A stretch of 64,000 nucleotides of DNA from Botryosphaeria dothidea. Taxonomy: Eukaryota > Ascomycota > Dothideomycetes > Botryosphaeriales > Botryosphaeriaceae. The position numbers and the translations under genes are program-made. The DNA is taken from positions 62,001-126,000 of the forward strand of contig WWBZ02000011.1 of assembly GCA_011503125.2 (NCBI GenBank). The letters are read 5' to 3'. This document shows, in pieces, positions 1 to 11,876 of the stretch (the first letter of the stretch is position 1; each line of letters opens with the position of its first letter). The notes beneath the pieces are model-generated. The model was given only the letters and a program-made list of their open reading frames with translations. It did not search any database and was not told the DNA's origin.

Positions 1-711
1 TTAACGATGCCTGCCACCACTCAACCGCTGATAACTACGACGCCTCTTGTCTACGCCATACAAGTTCGATGGAAATCTTCCGACTTGAACGCACTTGAGA
101 CGAACCCAACCCGGTCAGGCGTGACTATTACTCCAACACCAACGTCCACAGACGCAGACCAAACATCCACCGCCGCGTCCACGGGTAACACGGCGTCGGC
201 AAACTCGACCGCAAGCTCCAATTCTTCGTCAGATGGTAGCAGCTTTTCCACAGGTGCAGCAATCGGCGTAGGGGTGGGCGTGGGTGTTGCAGCTGTAATT
301 GTGGCGATAATAGCCTTTGCGTTCTGGAGAAGGTCAAAGAGCAGGAAGAGGGCTGCTTTGTCGTCGGCGGAAGGCTCTGAGGCTGGCGGCGGCGGAAAAC
401 GCGGCAACAAATTCACGGAATTGCAAGATACTCAAATCAGCCGGGGAAGTACGCATGCACCTGCTGAATTGCAATCAGAAGAAGGGACGGGGACCTGGCA
501 GTCGAGTAACTGGGGAGGCTCAACAATTGTTTCTCCGCTTTCGCCAAGACCGGGGACGGCTACGACGGCGGGGGCCACGGAAATGGAGGTGCCGAATACC
601 AGACATGAACTTTGCGGGCATGCCACCGACTTTGCGGAGATGCCTGCCAGCAGCCAGTTTGTAGCAGAGCTACCTGGGGATACGCCGGGAAGAACGAGAG
701 AAAAATGGTAA
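1..711 (+). CDS. Single-pass membrane protein, Ser/Thr-rich ectodomain (5' partial)
   Basis: The frame is already open at the window edge, so the first ATG at 7 is probably internal and the N-terminus lies upstream. The visible part starts with a short region ending near IQVRWKSSDL, which resembles the end of the ectodomain in a common fungal membrane-protein family. Then come a Ser/Thr/Asn-rich stalk (about residues 38-80), one transmembrane helix rich in Gly/Val/Ala (about 83-107), and a basic stop-transfer WRRSKSRKR. A disordered cytoplasmic tail runs to the stop at 709-711. The architecture resembles fungal cell-surface sensors, but no ligand-binding domain is visible here. Function unknown; confidence applies to the gene being real. 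Confidence 0.7.
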   Translation, partial: LTMPATTQPLITTTPLVYAIQVRWKSSDLNALETNPTRSGVTITPTPTSTDADQTSTAASTGNTASANSTASSNSSSDGSSFSTGAAIGVGVGVGVAAVIVAIIAFAFWRRSKSRKRAALSSAEGSEAGGGGKRGNKFTELQDTQISRGSTHAPAELQSEEGTGTWQSSNWGGSTIVSPLSPRPGTATTAGATEMEVPNTRHELCGHATDFAEMPASSQFVAELPGDTPGRTREKW

Positions 712-949
712 TTGATGTAATGACGTTTAGAAATAATAACCTTAATATTCCGCAACACTCCCAGCTACCCCGGAACGCGCCAGGAACGCAGCCAGTGCTG
801 GAAGATTATGGTACTCCGCCCGATCGAAGTCCAGGGACCAGATCTTGTACCTTGAGATCCATTGCGATTCCTTGTATTCCGGAATGGAATCCTGATACGG
901 ATTTCTTCCTCTCCAAATCTGGTTATAAGTTTGGAGCCTTGGCGTCCGT

Positions 950-2079
950 CTACAACGTTACTCTGTCCGTCAACCAGTCAAGATCAACAGCGGGGATACT
1001 ACTATTATCCTCTGCAATGAAACTCAGGATTCGGTTCGTTACCCATTTCGGATTCTCGTCCACTTGGATCCAGCAGTCAGAATTTGCATCAACAACAACT
1101 TCAGACAGATGGTGACTTACAAAGCCGATGCCCGGCTTTCGGGACCACTTCAGCAACCACGTTTTGACCAACAGACCCCCAGATTTGTCCTGGCGTGGCA
1201 ACACTGGCCTCGCCACCCAGCGCGAGAACCGGCATTGGGAGAGGATTTTGCCGAATCGTCTCGTTGAAGAACCGTGCATCCTGTGTCACAGTCGAAACGC
1301 TGAAGACATTAAGCATGGACCTGAGGAATCCTGGCTTGCTGATTGACCGGGTGTATGCGTTCAGATGAGCTTCAGAGATTGCATCGTTGCCGGAATATGA
1401 GCCATGAAAAAAGTACCATGCCAGCATTTCTTTTTCCCGACCGCTGATGAAATATGTGGCGGCATCCGGGACGGAGAAGAAGCCTAGCTGCCAGTTTTTG
1501 TACAGGCCCCATCCAATTCCACCGCCAGATGAAGGTACCCAGAAAGACTCATAACCGAAGCCAAGCAGAAGGTATTCAAAGAAGCCGACGCGGCGGGTTG
1601 AAGATGGGTACTTGACAGCAAATGCAGCGGCAAAGCCAGCGCCTTTGTCATGAGAAAAGACGTACGCGGTGTTAACCCCGAGAAATTCTAGGACAGCTTT
1701 CAAGTCATCGGCATGAGCCGCGGCCGTGTAGTTTCCATCTGGAGGTATCGTCGAATCCCCAGCACCTCGATTGTCCGGAACGATGACCGTGAAGTTTTGC
1801 GCTAGAGTGGGGGCAATTGCGTGCCAGCAAAGCTTGAGACTTTCAGCGCTCATTTTCTCTCTGTGTGGAGGGGTTACTCACGCTGTGTTGTGGGTTGCCG
1901 TGCAGCAGCACGATGGGCGGCCCTGAACCTGCGTACCGCAAGTGGATGCTGATGTCTTCGTTCACAGCCACACGTTGATGAGGCCAATCATCCCATGGTA
2001 GGAATTCCTGCGCAAACACACTTGACAGACCATAACTCAAAAGCCAACTAACACACAGTGTCGTAAGAGAGGATACCAT
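950..2079 (-). CDS. Secreted alpha/beta hydrolase, epoxide hydrolase / dehalogenase-like
   Basis: Three exons (2079-1882, 1832-1121, 1062-950) joined by introns at 1833-1881 and 1063-1120 give 340 residues in consistent phase. A signal peptide (about residues 1-23) precedes an alpha/beta-hydrolase fold. Visible motifs are the oxyanion HGNPQ, the DNRGAGDS turn and a nucleophile elbow SHDKGAG with Asp128. An Asp nucleophile is the signature of epoxide hydrolases and haloacid or haloalkane dehalogenases rather than esterases. The catalytic His is in KAGH, just before the second intron. The cap region is Trp/Phe/Tyr-rich. The neighbour downstream on this strand's upstream side is a dead FAD monooxygenase, so the pair may once have acted on the same aromatic or epoxide substrates. 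The exact substrate cannot be read from sequence. Confidence 0.85.
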
Positions 2080-2743
2080 GGTTGAACGGCAATCGGATAG
2101 AGGAACGTATATGCCTGTGGAATATTCGGCCCGCTCGTCATTTAAAAGAAAGGGAAGCCTTAAGCAGGCATCCGTCGATCGATGTTTGTCAGCGAGAGTA
2201 GAAGTGGACCTACATGTACCGCTCTCGAAGGAACGTTTACTTGTCCCTAAATGGCTTCAGTATCGTATGATGAATCCTATAGATCGCTTCTATAGAACCG
2301 AAAGGAATCCAAAGGATAGGTTTCAGTAAGCATACACATGATTGCGGCATCACAAGAAACGGGGGCCGACTGGCTTACATGCAGGTTCAAAGTGATGATC
2401 TGTAAGCTGCTTACGCGAGCACGTCGCCCAAACTCCGCAAATTTGCTAGCAGACTGATTCACCGAAGGCTCCACGCCCGAGCATGATCAGTCACATAGCA
2501 CGACCGTCTTTCAGAAGAGAAGTTCTACAGTGTCAGTCGTCTAACTCTCGGACTGGATAGCCTTCCATCTTCGCATCGGCGTAGACTATCATGCGCCACC
2601 GCCAGTGTCTAGATAGAAGTCTCTCGTACAAATGCTCCGGATCGAGACCCGAATCGGTCAATACATCAAGAACAAGCGAGTTCGACCAAGCCTGCTAGAG
2701 GACTGACATTAATGACTACAAACTACCAGCTAAGAGCTGCCAA
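2080..2743. other. Gene-free interval
   Basis: This interval lies between the hydrolase start and the 3' end of the monooxygenase pseudogene. It should hold the hydrolase promoter. Only short chance frames are present and I see no RNA gene or repeat. Confidence 0.5.
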
Positions 2744-4102
2744 TCAAGTGATCTCTGCAGAGCTTTGGTTGCAGTAGTGCTTTCCGAAGTCGTACTCAAT
2801 ACTTGATACTTTCCATGGCGGAGTCAGCTTAGCACTCTCGCATGAAGAGGATTCATGCACAAATACCAATAGAAATTCCTTTCTCGCCTGTTTGTCATTC
2901 TCTAATTCTTTCAGTACGCCGAAAAACTTGTCCGTGTTGAGAACAGTCCACGAGCCTGACTTGAGCACCCTATGTAGATTGAGGATCGATCGCCTGTCGA
3001 CGTACGTCAAGAATATCTCCCTCCGGACGTGCGCATAGGTATCAAGGATATCTCCATCAGCCTAGCGCTGGTAAACCCCGATCAAGCAATCGGCAAGCCC
3101 ATCAACGTCGAGAACAGCCGTACCCACCCATGGGGTTGCACACATGCGCGGTGTCGGCAGCCAGGAAGATGCGCCCTACTCTGAACTTTTCGGCGCAGCG
3201 GTTGTGGATCTAATACAAGTTTGTCTGCTCAATCCGGTATTGGTAAGGCTCGGGATGCCCGGGAAGCATGGCATTGAAGTGCATTGGACGTCTCTCGAGG
3301 AATTCATCGTCCGTCAAGCCAACAACTGGGTCGCCGTATGTCACACGCCAAAGGCCGCCATTACCACGACGGGCGATGAGGCCCCAATGTTCGGGATCGA
3401 TCATGTAGTTCCCTCCGTCCCACCCGTGCTTTTCGAAGCCATCGTAGAAGACCTGCTACTCGTCAGCGGCTTGAAAGCGCGGATCTCGGGAAGAAAATCG
3501 TTCACATTCTGGACGATGAATTTGTAAGGAAACGTCTGTCCCGGCCAGTGCCGCCCAAAAAGCGAACGTCGAATGGTGCTCGTGGCTCCATCGCAGCCAA
3601 TGACGTAATCCGCGTCGTACCGCTTCGTCTCCTTCTGTTGGCCTTCCTCGCCCACCTCGACATCCACCCAAGCAGTGTCTTCATCTTGTTCTGCGTGGAT
3701 AAGTTTGTTATCGAACAAGACTTCAATCAAACCCTTCCCCTTCTCCATGCAATGCCGGTACATGATCATGATCTTACCCAACTGCAGAATAGTCATGCGA
3801 TCAGGATGGTCCTCAACGACAGACAGGTCAAGGTCAAGTAGCTTTTCCCCATCGGTGACACGCCGCCAGCAGATGCTCGGGAGCTTAGGAATGCTGGCCG
3901 CTCGGAAATTGTCCAGCAAGCCGGCGCGTCGGAAGACACGAGTTGCCGGGACGCCGTATTAAGTTGTGCGCAAGCGGGTATCGAGTTGTTGCCATGCCTC
4001 GAGAACGAGTGATGGAATGTTATGTTACGACAGAAGAAGAGCCAGGAGCAATCCTGACGGTCCGGCGCCTACGATTATGAGCCGACAAATATTATCGCTC
4101 AT
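2744..4102 (-). pseudogene. FAD-dependent aromatic monooxygenase pseudogene (RIP-like nonsense mutations)
   Basis: Read in parts, this is a complete FAD_binding_3-type hydroxylase. It has an N-terminal GAGPSG dinucleotide-binding motif directly after the ATG at 4102. The middle holds the DG motif (VIGCDGA), then MIDPEHWGLIARR, the FAD-ribityl motif [14 protein letters not shown], and a C-terminal helix region with IEYDFGKHY. The frame is broken by five stops: TAA at 4025-4027, TAA at 3959-3961, TAG at 3456-3458, TAG at 3210-3212 and TAG at 3062-3064. There are also frameshifts near 3480 and 3140. Each stop sits where family context suggests Gln, so each is explained by CAA/CAG to TAA/TAG. A probable intron remains near the 3' end (about 2790-2850). 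No functional product is expected. Family assignment is firm; mutation mechanism is inferred. Confidence 0.85.
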
Positions 4103-5532
4103 TTTCCGTCATAACGTAGATTGATATAAGGTCTTCCTTTTCAAACGGTGGCCTTTGTGCGGTTGAGCTCATTGCTGCGATGACTATGATCTGACCATTC
4201 GCGCCTCACCCGCGGGAGCGAGGCCTTCTTATGGCGTCCGGCAAGCGTGTGCACGCAGACTAAGTTTGTCATCAGCGTGGTATTCCCCCGCTAATACCAC
4301 GCTTTTGACTGCCGATATGAAAGTCCCACAAACCACAAAGCCTTACTGTCGTGCCACGGCATGTCAGCGAGCCTTACAGACTCACTCCTTTCCTGCCCTA
4401 TGCATTTACATAAGATCTCGAAGACCTCTCCATCAATCAGCATAAGTTAAAAGGCCGATTCAAGAAAAGAAAAAAGATGTATCCCTTCTAAGATTGGAAA
4501 ATCCAATAGAAGAATTAACTAAAGGCAACGGCATTTCAACCGTCGTTCATCAGGTAAGCTACTGTTCTGGGCCATCAACATAGTACTTTTCCAAAAGCTG
4601 GGTGTCCTTTTTGAAACTGGTTTCTAGTTTTTCGCGCGTTCCATATCTCTTGTTCTAGGTAGATATTAAACCATGCAAAGATATCCGTTGGGCCAAAGCA
4701 CGGTCCCCGAAGTTCGTTGGGCATTTATCAGTCTCATTAGGCGATTCTTAAGCAAGCCTTAGGACTCTCAGAGGCTACAAAGAGAAGACTAATTTGTCTA
4801 ATCGCTAGTTCAGGCAGCTCTCAGCGGTCAGCAAGCCTCGAAAGCTTCGCTTCGACCCCGCTCCTATCTCTTTTATGCCAATGCACGCAACAACTTTCAC
4901 ACAGCAATAACTTTCCAATTGGTCCGAATCATTCCCATCGAACTCCCACGTAAAATATCAAGTAAATATCGAACCGACAGTCCCAGGCCCGTATCATATA
5001 TTCAAATACCATCTCTGGAGTTGTTTGCAAGCGCTTTCAGCCTCCGCCCCCAGCTCAGCCTCCACTGCTGTCGCGGCCTCGTATCCATTCGACGAGGATG
5101 CAAATCCCACTAGCGAAGCACTGACCCTTACGGCCAGATTGTTTGTAGGCTCGCGACTTTTGTAGTGGGCTGGTAAAGACCTGACCAGATTCAGATAGAC
5201 GGTAAAACTAGGCAATAGAATAAAACCCATTGCTACGTTTCCTTAGCCGATCTCCTTGACTTAGCAAGCGCTGCTTATGTGTGCCCGTTACACACTGCAC
5301 TTGCACCAATAAGCAACGGCTCGGTCAGCGCCACGTGGCGTTCTTTGCCCACTTTTATCGGGCCATGCTCATCAAGCGTGATCCTGCGGTTCGGCTAGAC
5401 GAGGTAGGATTCTAAACCTGGGTGCTGCGTCGCAATCCGCATCCTGAATTTAGGGGCAATATGTAAGATAGGTTTCTCCCGCCCTTTAAATCTGTGCTTC
5501 TGCTCTCCCAAGGTAAGAGGAGGCAGGCAAAG
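4103..5532. other. Gene-free interval, 1.4 kb
   Basis: No coding frame with family features is visible on either strand. The sequence is moderately AT-rich. It should contain the carboxylesterase promoter near its right end. I see no terminal repeats or RNA gene. Confidence 0.45.
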
Positions 5533-7233
5533 ATGTTGTTTTCCTCGTCTGTCGTTTTTGCCGCCGCCTCCGGCATTTCACTCTTTTCGACCCTTACATC
5601 AGCCCAAAATGTCACACAGTCGCTCCCTGTTGTTGATTTAGGTTACGAGCTCTACCGCGCTGCTGGACTCAATGTGAGAACCCCATAATAGTCTTACTTC
5701 AAACCGCACACTAACCACCTCGTCCAGCACACCTACGGATACTATAATTTTTCCAACGTTAGATATGCAGCCCCGCCTCTTGGCGATCTACGTTTCAAAG
5801 CACCCGCGCCGCCCGCTACCAATCGTACTACGGTCCAGGATGGCAGTGTTAACCGAATTTGCCCCCAAGCATCTACCTCATCAAACTCAACACGAGATCC
5901 TCGCGAATCTGAAGACTGTCTCTTTTTGGATGTGATTGTACCCCAGAAAATCTTTGACAGCGCCAGTCAAGGAAAAGGAGCTCCTGTTCTCGTGTGGATC
6001 TACGGTACGATCCACTCCCATGTTCTGTGACTGACTACTAATACATGGCCAGGCGGGGGTTACACAGCTGGCTCGAAGAACTATGACCCCAGCGGGCTAA
6101 TCCAACGTAGTTCTGATGGAGTCATCTGGGTGGGCATGAACTATCGCCTCGGGGCTTTCGGTTTCCTCTCAGGCCCCACTTTTCAGAAGAATGGGACTGC
6201 CAATGCTGGTTTACACGACCAGCGCTTTGCTCTTCAATGGGTCCAGGATAATATTCACCTATTCGGTGGAGACAAGGACCGCGTCACTGTCTTTGGAGAG
6301 TCGGCTGGTGGTGGTTCTATCATGCACCATATCACGGCATACGGGGGTAACGCCAGCAAAACCCCCTTCCAGCAGGCCATCCCTCAATCCCCTGCCTGGC
6401 TTCCTTTTTCCTCGCTGTACGGGCAAGAACAGACTTTTCAGAGCTTCCTCGAGGCCGCCAAAGTCAACAGCTTGGAAGAGGCCAGGAAACTCAGCTCGGA
6501 ACAGCTGATCGCGGCGAACTATCAGCAGATTGCAACGTCAACCGCCTTGTACACCTACGGTCCGACCATCGACGGTGACTACGTCACCCAAGACCCCAAG
6601 TCCCTGCTCAGTCACGGGCAATTTGACAAGTCGGTCAAGATCATGGTCGGCCACAACACCAACGAAGGCGTCGGCACCATTCCCACGGTAGCCGCAGACG
6701 CGCAGTTCGACGCCATCATCCGCGCGGCCCTGTCGACGACGCCCTCGGCCGTGCTCGACTACATGACAAGCACGCTGTACCCGCCCTCGAACGGCAGCGC
6801 CCTCTACAGCGACGCCAACGCCCGCGGCGCCCTGTTCGCCGGCGAAGCCATCATCGACTGCAACACCTTTGCCCTCAACACCGCGTTCGGGAACGACACG
6901 TACGCGTATCTCTTCGGCGTGTCGCCCGGCCTGCACGGCTTCGACGTGGCGCACACGTACTACGACCCCAGCACCGGCCACAGGAACACCGACGGAGGCG
7001 AAGCTCTGGACGCGTATCCGCTCAATGCGACGGTGGCGCACGTGCTGCAGGATTACATCCTGAGCTTCGCGGCGACGGGCGTGCCGGAGAGCTCGTTGGA
7101 CGGCCTCGCGAGCTTTGGGAAGTACGGAGCAGACGCGCAGGTGGTGAAGATGAGCGAGAGCGGCATCGAGGAGGTGGCGGACCCTGCGGCGAATGCCCGA
7201 TGCGCGTGGTGGGGTCTGAACTTGCTTTCTTGA
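5533..7233 (+). CDS. Secreted type-B carboxylesterase / lipase
   Basis: Three exons (5533-5673, 5728-6004, 6053-7233) with 54-bp and 48-bp introns give 532 residues. The start at 5533 was chosen because it opens a clean signal peptide ending near SAQN. Family hallmarks are all present: EDCLFLDV, the oxyanion GGGYTAGS, and the nucleophile elbow GESAGGGS with Ser223. The acidic residue region is NEGVGTI and the His is in LHGFDVAHT. Length is normal for fungal cholinesterase-like carboxylesterases. It should hydrolyse ester bonds of short- to medium-chain or aromatic esters outside the cell. The 3' half is markedly GC-rich at third positions, unlike the first exons. Substrate cannot be set from sequence. 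Confidence 0.92.
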
Positions 7234-7926
7234 GGGATGGTGGATGAAGGGGAGGGGAGGTACGTTTTACTTCAGCACATCTGTAGTCGAGGGTGTTCGC
7301 ATGCACTTTGCTTGAATATCGGTTGCATCATGAAAATAGAACGGACGCGGATGATAACAAGTTTGACCCTCGTTGAGGAACTGTCATGCTTGGCCACCGC
7401 AGTGAACTCCGGACCATCTGTTCGTTCCATTCGCTGTCTTGATGCGAGAGGAGGGCATTGGCCTGTTGAAATATCAGAGCAGATGAACGAAAATTGGCAG
7501 GCCAGGTGTTCATGCATACGGATTCAAATATTAGAGAACTATCAAGCATACTTCTTCTACAGAGTTCGTACTTTCAAAACAGCTGAATTGTAGGGCACGA
7601 GCTGCAGCTGGAGAACCCTTACTGAGACCTCCGGCAACGACACGCCGATACGGAGAAGCCCATGGCCGAGACGTCGTCGGATCGGAGAAAGCCTATCGAT
7701 AAACAACGCGGAGAACAGCGCCGCAGCCATGCATCGTACGTCACGAACGGCAGGCTGCAGGAGATACCGTCAACGGTCCTCGCGATACGTCGAGGGAGAA
7801 GAGTGGGAGGGGTGAGACAGGGGGAGATATGTCGAGAATCCTTCAACCACCACACCCTACTATCCCACAGCCTCCACTGCCTTTCGCATTCCGACATCTT
7901 TGCCGGGAGTGCTGCACCTGAACGAC
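7234..7926. other. Intergenic interval
   Basis: This interval holds the 3' flank of the carboxylesterase and the promoter of the amidohydrolase. Only short frames are visible; nothing supportable as a gene. Confidence 0.5.
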
Positions 7927-9249
7927 ATGTCCACCACCATGGCCGACGACACGCTCACGCTCCACACCTCCCTGCTCTTCGACCCCCGCAAAAAGGCCTT
8001 CCTGCCCAACATGACCCTCACCGTCTCGCCCGCCACCGGCCTCATCACATCCATCACCACCCGCGCCTCGGCCTCCATCCCCTCCCCCCTCCCCCCCACG
8101 CACGTCGACCTCCGCGGCAAAACCGTCACGCCCGGCTACGTCGACGCGCACACGCACATCTTCCTGCACTCGTACGACGAGCGGCCCTCGCTCCCCCAAA
8201 AGCGCGACGAGTCGGCCGCCGAGCGCGTCGTGCGCGCCGTGAACCACTGCCGCACGGCGCTGCTGGCGGGGTACACGACGTACCGCGACCTGGGGTCGGA
8301 ATCGATGGGCGACGCCGACGCCAACGTGCGCGACGCCATCGCGCGCGGCCTGGCGCCGGGCCCGCGCCTGTTCGTCGCGACGCGCGTGCTCGCGTCGACG
8401 GGGTCCTACGAGCCGCGCACCGAGAACGGCGGCGCGTGCTGCGGCGGGTCGGGCGGGTGCGCGCTGCCGGCCGGCGGCGAGGCCGTGGACGGGGCGCTCG
8501 AGTGCCGCAAGGCGGTGCGCAGGAGGATCGCGGCGGGCGCGGACGTCATCAAGTTCTACGCCGACTACCGCAGGCGCATCATGCGGTACCCGCCGGCGCA
8601 GCAGCATCCGTACGTGCACAGCGTGCTGTGTCCGCCCGAGGCGCCGAACCCGGACTACATGGTGTTTGAGCAGGAGGAGATGGACGCGATTGTGAGGGAG
8701 GCGCGGCTGGCGAAGTGTCCTGTTGCGGCGCATTGCGGGACGATTGAGGCGGGGCTGGGCGCGGCGAGGGCCGGGGCGACGACGATTGAGCATAGCTATT
8801 TTGCGAGCGAGGAGCTGTTTGTGGAGATGGTGAAGAACAAGGTTGTATTTGTGCCGACACTGGCGGTGTGCGAGAGGTTGCACAAGCCACGATTCAAGGA
8901 GATTCTGGCAAATGCGGGTTTGGCGCATCGGATGGGCGTGAGATTTGCGGCGGGCGGAGACACGGGTACGTTTCCGCACGGAGAAAATATACGGGAGGTG
9001 GAGCTGATGATTGAGGCCGGTATGAGCGTTGAAGATGCTCTCGAGGCTTGCACGGTTGGCGGTTGGGAGGCGTGTGGAGGAGACTGGTGCGGAGTCAAGT
9101 TTGGCTGGTTTGAGCCTGGGTGCAGAGCAGATATCATTGCTCTGGACGGTGATCCGCGTGAAGACTTGAGCGCACTGAGACAAGTCAATTTCGTGATGAA
9201 GGACGCCAAGGTTTGGAAGCAGGACGGACAGGCTGTTGGAATGATATGA
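7927..9249 (+). CDS. Metal-dependent amidohydrolase (imidazolonepropionase/prolidase-like)
   Basis: A single exon encodes 440 residues from the first in-frame ATG at 7927. A second ATG at 7939 has a better start context (ACCATGG) and would remove four residues. The TIM-barrel amidohydrolase motifs appear in order: DAHTHIF (metal His pair), the catalytic-lysine region DVIKFYADYR, the metal His in VAAHCG and IEHSYF, and the final Asp in AAGGDTGTF. A C-terminal strand, DIIALDGDPREDL, closes the composite beta-domain typical of the family. No signal peptide, so it is cytosolic. The enzyme should hydrolyse an amide or a cyclic amide; the substrate is not predictable. It is convergent with the Zn2Cys6 regulator ending at 9443. 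Confidence 0.9.
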   Translation: MSTTMADDTLTLHTSLLFDPRKKAFLPNMTLTVSPATGLITSITTRASASIPSPLPPTHVDLRGKTVTPGYVDAHTHIFLHSYDERPSLPQKRDESAAERVVRAVNHCRTALLAGYTTYRDLGSESMGDADANVRDAIARGLAPGPRLFVATRVLASTGSYEPRTENGGACCGGSGGCALPAGGEAVDGALECRKAVRRRIAAGADVIKFYADYRRRIMRYPPAQQHPYVHSVLCPPEAPNPDYMVFEQEEMDAIVREARLAKCPVAAHCGTIEAGLGAARAGATTIEHSYFASEELFVEMVKNKVVFVPTLAVCERLHKPRFKEILANAGLAHRMGVRFAAGGDTGTFPHGENIREVELMIEAGMSVEDALEACTVGGWEACGGDWCGVKFGWFEPGCRADIIALDGDPREDLSALRQVNFVMKDAKVWKQDGQAVGMI

Positions 9250-9442
9250 ATTGGGTATCTCTGACAATCAAAAGCAGAATCATTCGCCATGAAATGTTTG
9301 CATTTCCTTCCCACAGCGTCGTGATACAGTAAAAAGACAGTTGAGCGGTACAGGAACTCTTTGACTGCACGTCCTGAAATGAGTAGAGTGAGTGCGATAG
9401 GCATGCAAGTCAATATGCCGAATTTCTCATACAAGTAACAGC

Positions 9443-11718
9443 TCAAAGACTCTGACCATCCTTAAAGGCAGCAAATATTTGATCAAGATCCACGCCTGGA
9501 AAGTCCCAGCTCAACTCATCGCTCTTCAGACTCGGGGCTATCCCATTGGGAGACTGGTTCCAGAACAGCTCGAGATTCCACGAGCTGTCCATGGGGGTTT
9601 CAATGTTTGGGGCGGCGTAAGGATTCATGCCATCCAGTATAGGAGGCAGTTGGTCGTCCTCAAATGAGCCTAGCGTCACATGCTGTGGGACCGGTGTAGC
9701 GGCCGCCGAGAGCAACTGCGTCAGAGGATCCACAGGTGGGTCGTTCGGCTGCGCTTGTTGCGGAGGAGAGTCAATCGGCACCATGAGCCGGTGAAGAGTC
9801 GTTTCAGCAGTGAGGTCAACACCCTGAACAGCCTGGAGATTTCCAGTACTCCAGTGTGTGAGGCAGTCCAGCGCTGTTCCGGAATGGTCCTCGAGAAACT
9901 TTGCGTGCATGGAAACCCTCGGCCAGCGTTGGGCAATCTTATGGAGAAGCTGAGGTATCGTCCTGATAGTGCGAGTAAGCACTGCAGCGTCAAAGCCGGC
10001 CAGGGAGCATTGATCTCCAGATGCTGCCTTGCGGACAGCTGAAATGACAGTCTCAAGAAGACACACACCGCACTCAAACAACTGGTAGAGGGCGTGCCAG
10101 ATGTAGAAGAGCTTGCCGAGCCGGGTGTTCCGGGAGTAAATGCTGGCTATAGTAATGATTGCGTTCAAGCCATTCTTCCTCATGTCTGGGGTGGGATCCG
10201 GAAATCTGACCGAGGGGGCGTTGAGGCGGAAAATGTTTGTCTGGTACATGAGCTCGCGGAACTCAATCTTCTCTCCTGGACGACCATTCCCGCTTGTGTG
10301 GGTTGCCGCATACCATTCCTCAATTCGCCGAACTGCCCGTTTCCGCCAAACATCAAGAGGAAGGGGACATGAAGAGAGAGGAGAGGCGCCGTTCTTGGAT
10401 AGCATGCCCGACACCTCGGCCTCGTACTGACGCAGAGGCCAGATATGCGTCACAGGAGACTGCTCTGTTCCTGAGGGATCTGAAGTACCGAAGAGAGACT
10501 CGGGATACTGCCAGCGAATGAGTCTTCAAAGATTGCAGTGAGACATGTGGATGTATTTACCTTTGCAGAAATCGCATGGCGAGGGAAGACGAAGGCTCTG
10601 CCGACGACGAAATGACAGGCGCTAGACGTAGGCTTAGAAGGAGTGTACATATTTGGCGGGAGAAACGTACGCGTCAACGCTGTATATGGCCCAGAAAAGC
10701 TTCCGGCGGATGTCGAGGGTCGGCCAGCAAAGCTTAGCCTGTTCAGGCGGAGGGGGTTCCTGATGAAGACCAAGCTGCACGGCCAGGCGGAGAGCAGCGC
10801 CAATGGTGTTCATCACGTTGACAGCCTGGGGATTGACGAAACCGTAGTGAGTCAACATGAGCAGGGCGCGTAGGCGCTGCCAGGGCTGCTCGTCGCTGAT
10901 GTAGACCAGCTGACCCTTGGCCGTGTTCCAGAACTCCTCGGCAGCGGCGGTTGCACGCTCCTCATCGTGACGGATGAGTGTTGTGGCCTTGCGGGGTCAG
11001 CACTGGCGAATTGGAAGACAATTGAGTATATACTCACGCTGACAGCCAGCGCAATGGCAACGAGGAAAATGTCAAAGTGCGAGGCGGCGGCGCCGTCGTG
11101 GGCGAAGACCTTCTCGCATGAGGCGTGCAATGATGACTCCTCGATATAGGGAGCTTGAGGAAGATAGATCTCGGTGTAGTTCTTGAGCATGATATCAATG
11201 ACATGGCGGGGAATCAGGGAAATGGTGCTGCATCGCGTATTGGGCGGATGCGGCGGCTGAGCGTCTCCGTCCACGGGCAGAGCAGGCAGCGGAGATTGGC
11301 ACAGGAACACGGGCGAGTTGAGCGAGACCAAGGGATGGCGGGGCAGAGCAGAGGCGCGCGACGAGGTCTGCAGGGTGCGGAGGTTGTGGTGGTGATGGGG
11401 CTCGGCGACTGCGGCGGCGAGGCGGCGGGTCAGGTGCGAGATGGCCGTGTCGACGAGCTTGGTCTGGTCAACGGACTGCTCGGACCGCAGGCGCTGCAGC
11501 TCGATCTCCAGCTGGGCCACCTTGTCCTCGAGGTAGGCGACGTCGCTGCGCGGGCGCTCGCGGCCCTCGACGGCATCGTAGCCAACGCACGGCACGTTGG
11601 CGCGCTGGCAGGTGCCGCAGGTGGGGAAGCGCAGGTCGCACTTGGTCTTGCGGTGGCGGCAGCGGTAGCAGGCCTTGGTGATGCGGTGGTTGCTGCTGGA
11701 AGTGCGCACCGGAGGCAT
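9443..11718 (-). CDS. Zn2Cys6 fungal transcription factor
   Basis: Four exons (11718-11038, 10987-10671, 10621-10561, 10507-9443) joined by introns of 50, 49 and 53 bp give 707 residues in phase. The N-terminal binuclear zinc cluster has Cys17, 20, 27, 34, 37 and 44 with CX2CX6CX6CX2CX6C spacing. A leucine-containing coiled coil follows at about 60-90 (YLEDKVAQLEIELQRLR). The central regulatory domain is seen in GAALRLAVQLGLH and RRKLFWAIYSVD, followed by VVGRAFVFP across the short third exon. The C-terminus is Asp/Asn/Pro-rich and may activate transcription. Donor for intron 2 was placed at 10670 (GTACGT) because it alone keeps phase. It is divergent from a second regulator of the same class, 158 bp away. 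Confidence 0.88.
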
Positions 11719-11876
11719 GTCTGCCGGCCATTGTACGCAGGCGGTGGTGCTGAAGGGGAAGAATGCAACACTGCGTGGCCACGACTTCCCTTATCGCGCT
11801 AGCACCTCCCGCAAGGCATTCAATTTCCTCCTTATCGCCCTCGGCCTCGCTCCTCCGAGTGATCCCTCTCCTCCGC
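11719..11876. promoter_or_regulatory. Shared divergent promoter of two Zn2Cys6 regulators
   Basis: Only 158 bp separate the two start codons (11718 on minus, 11877 on plus). Both promoters and both 5' leaders must fit here, so the regulators are likely co-controlled. No specific operator could be assigned. Confidence 0.55.

Noticed and set aside
7843..9267. 474-residue frame on the minus strand opposite the amidohydrolase
   Set aside because: Arg/Ala-rich shadow frame caused by high third-position GC; the plus frame carries all catalytic motifs.
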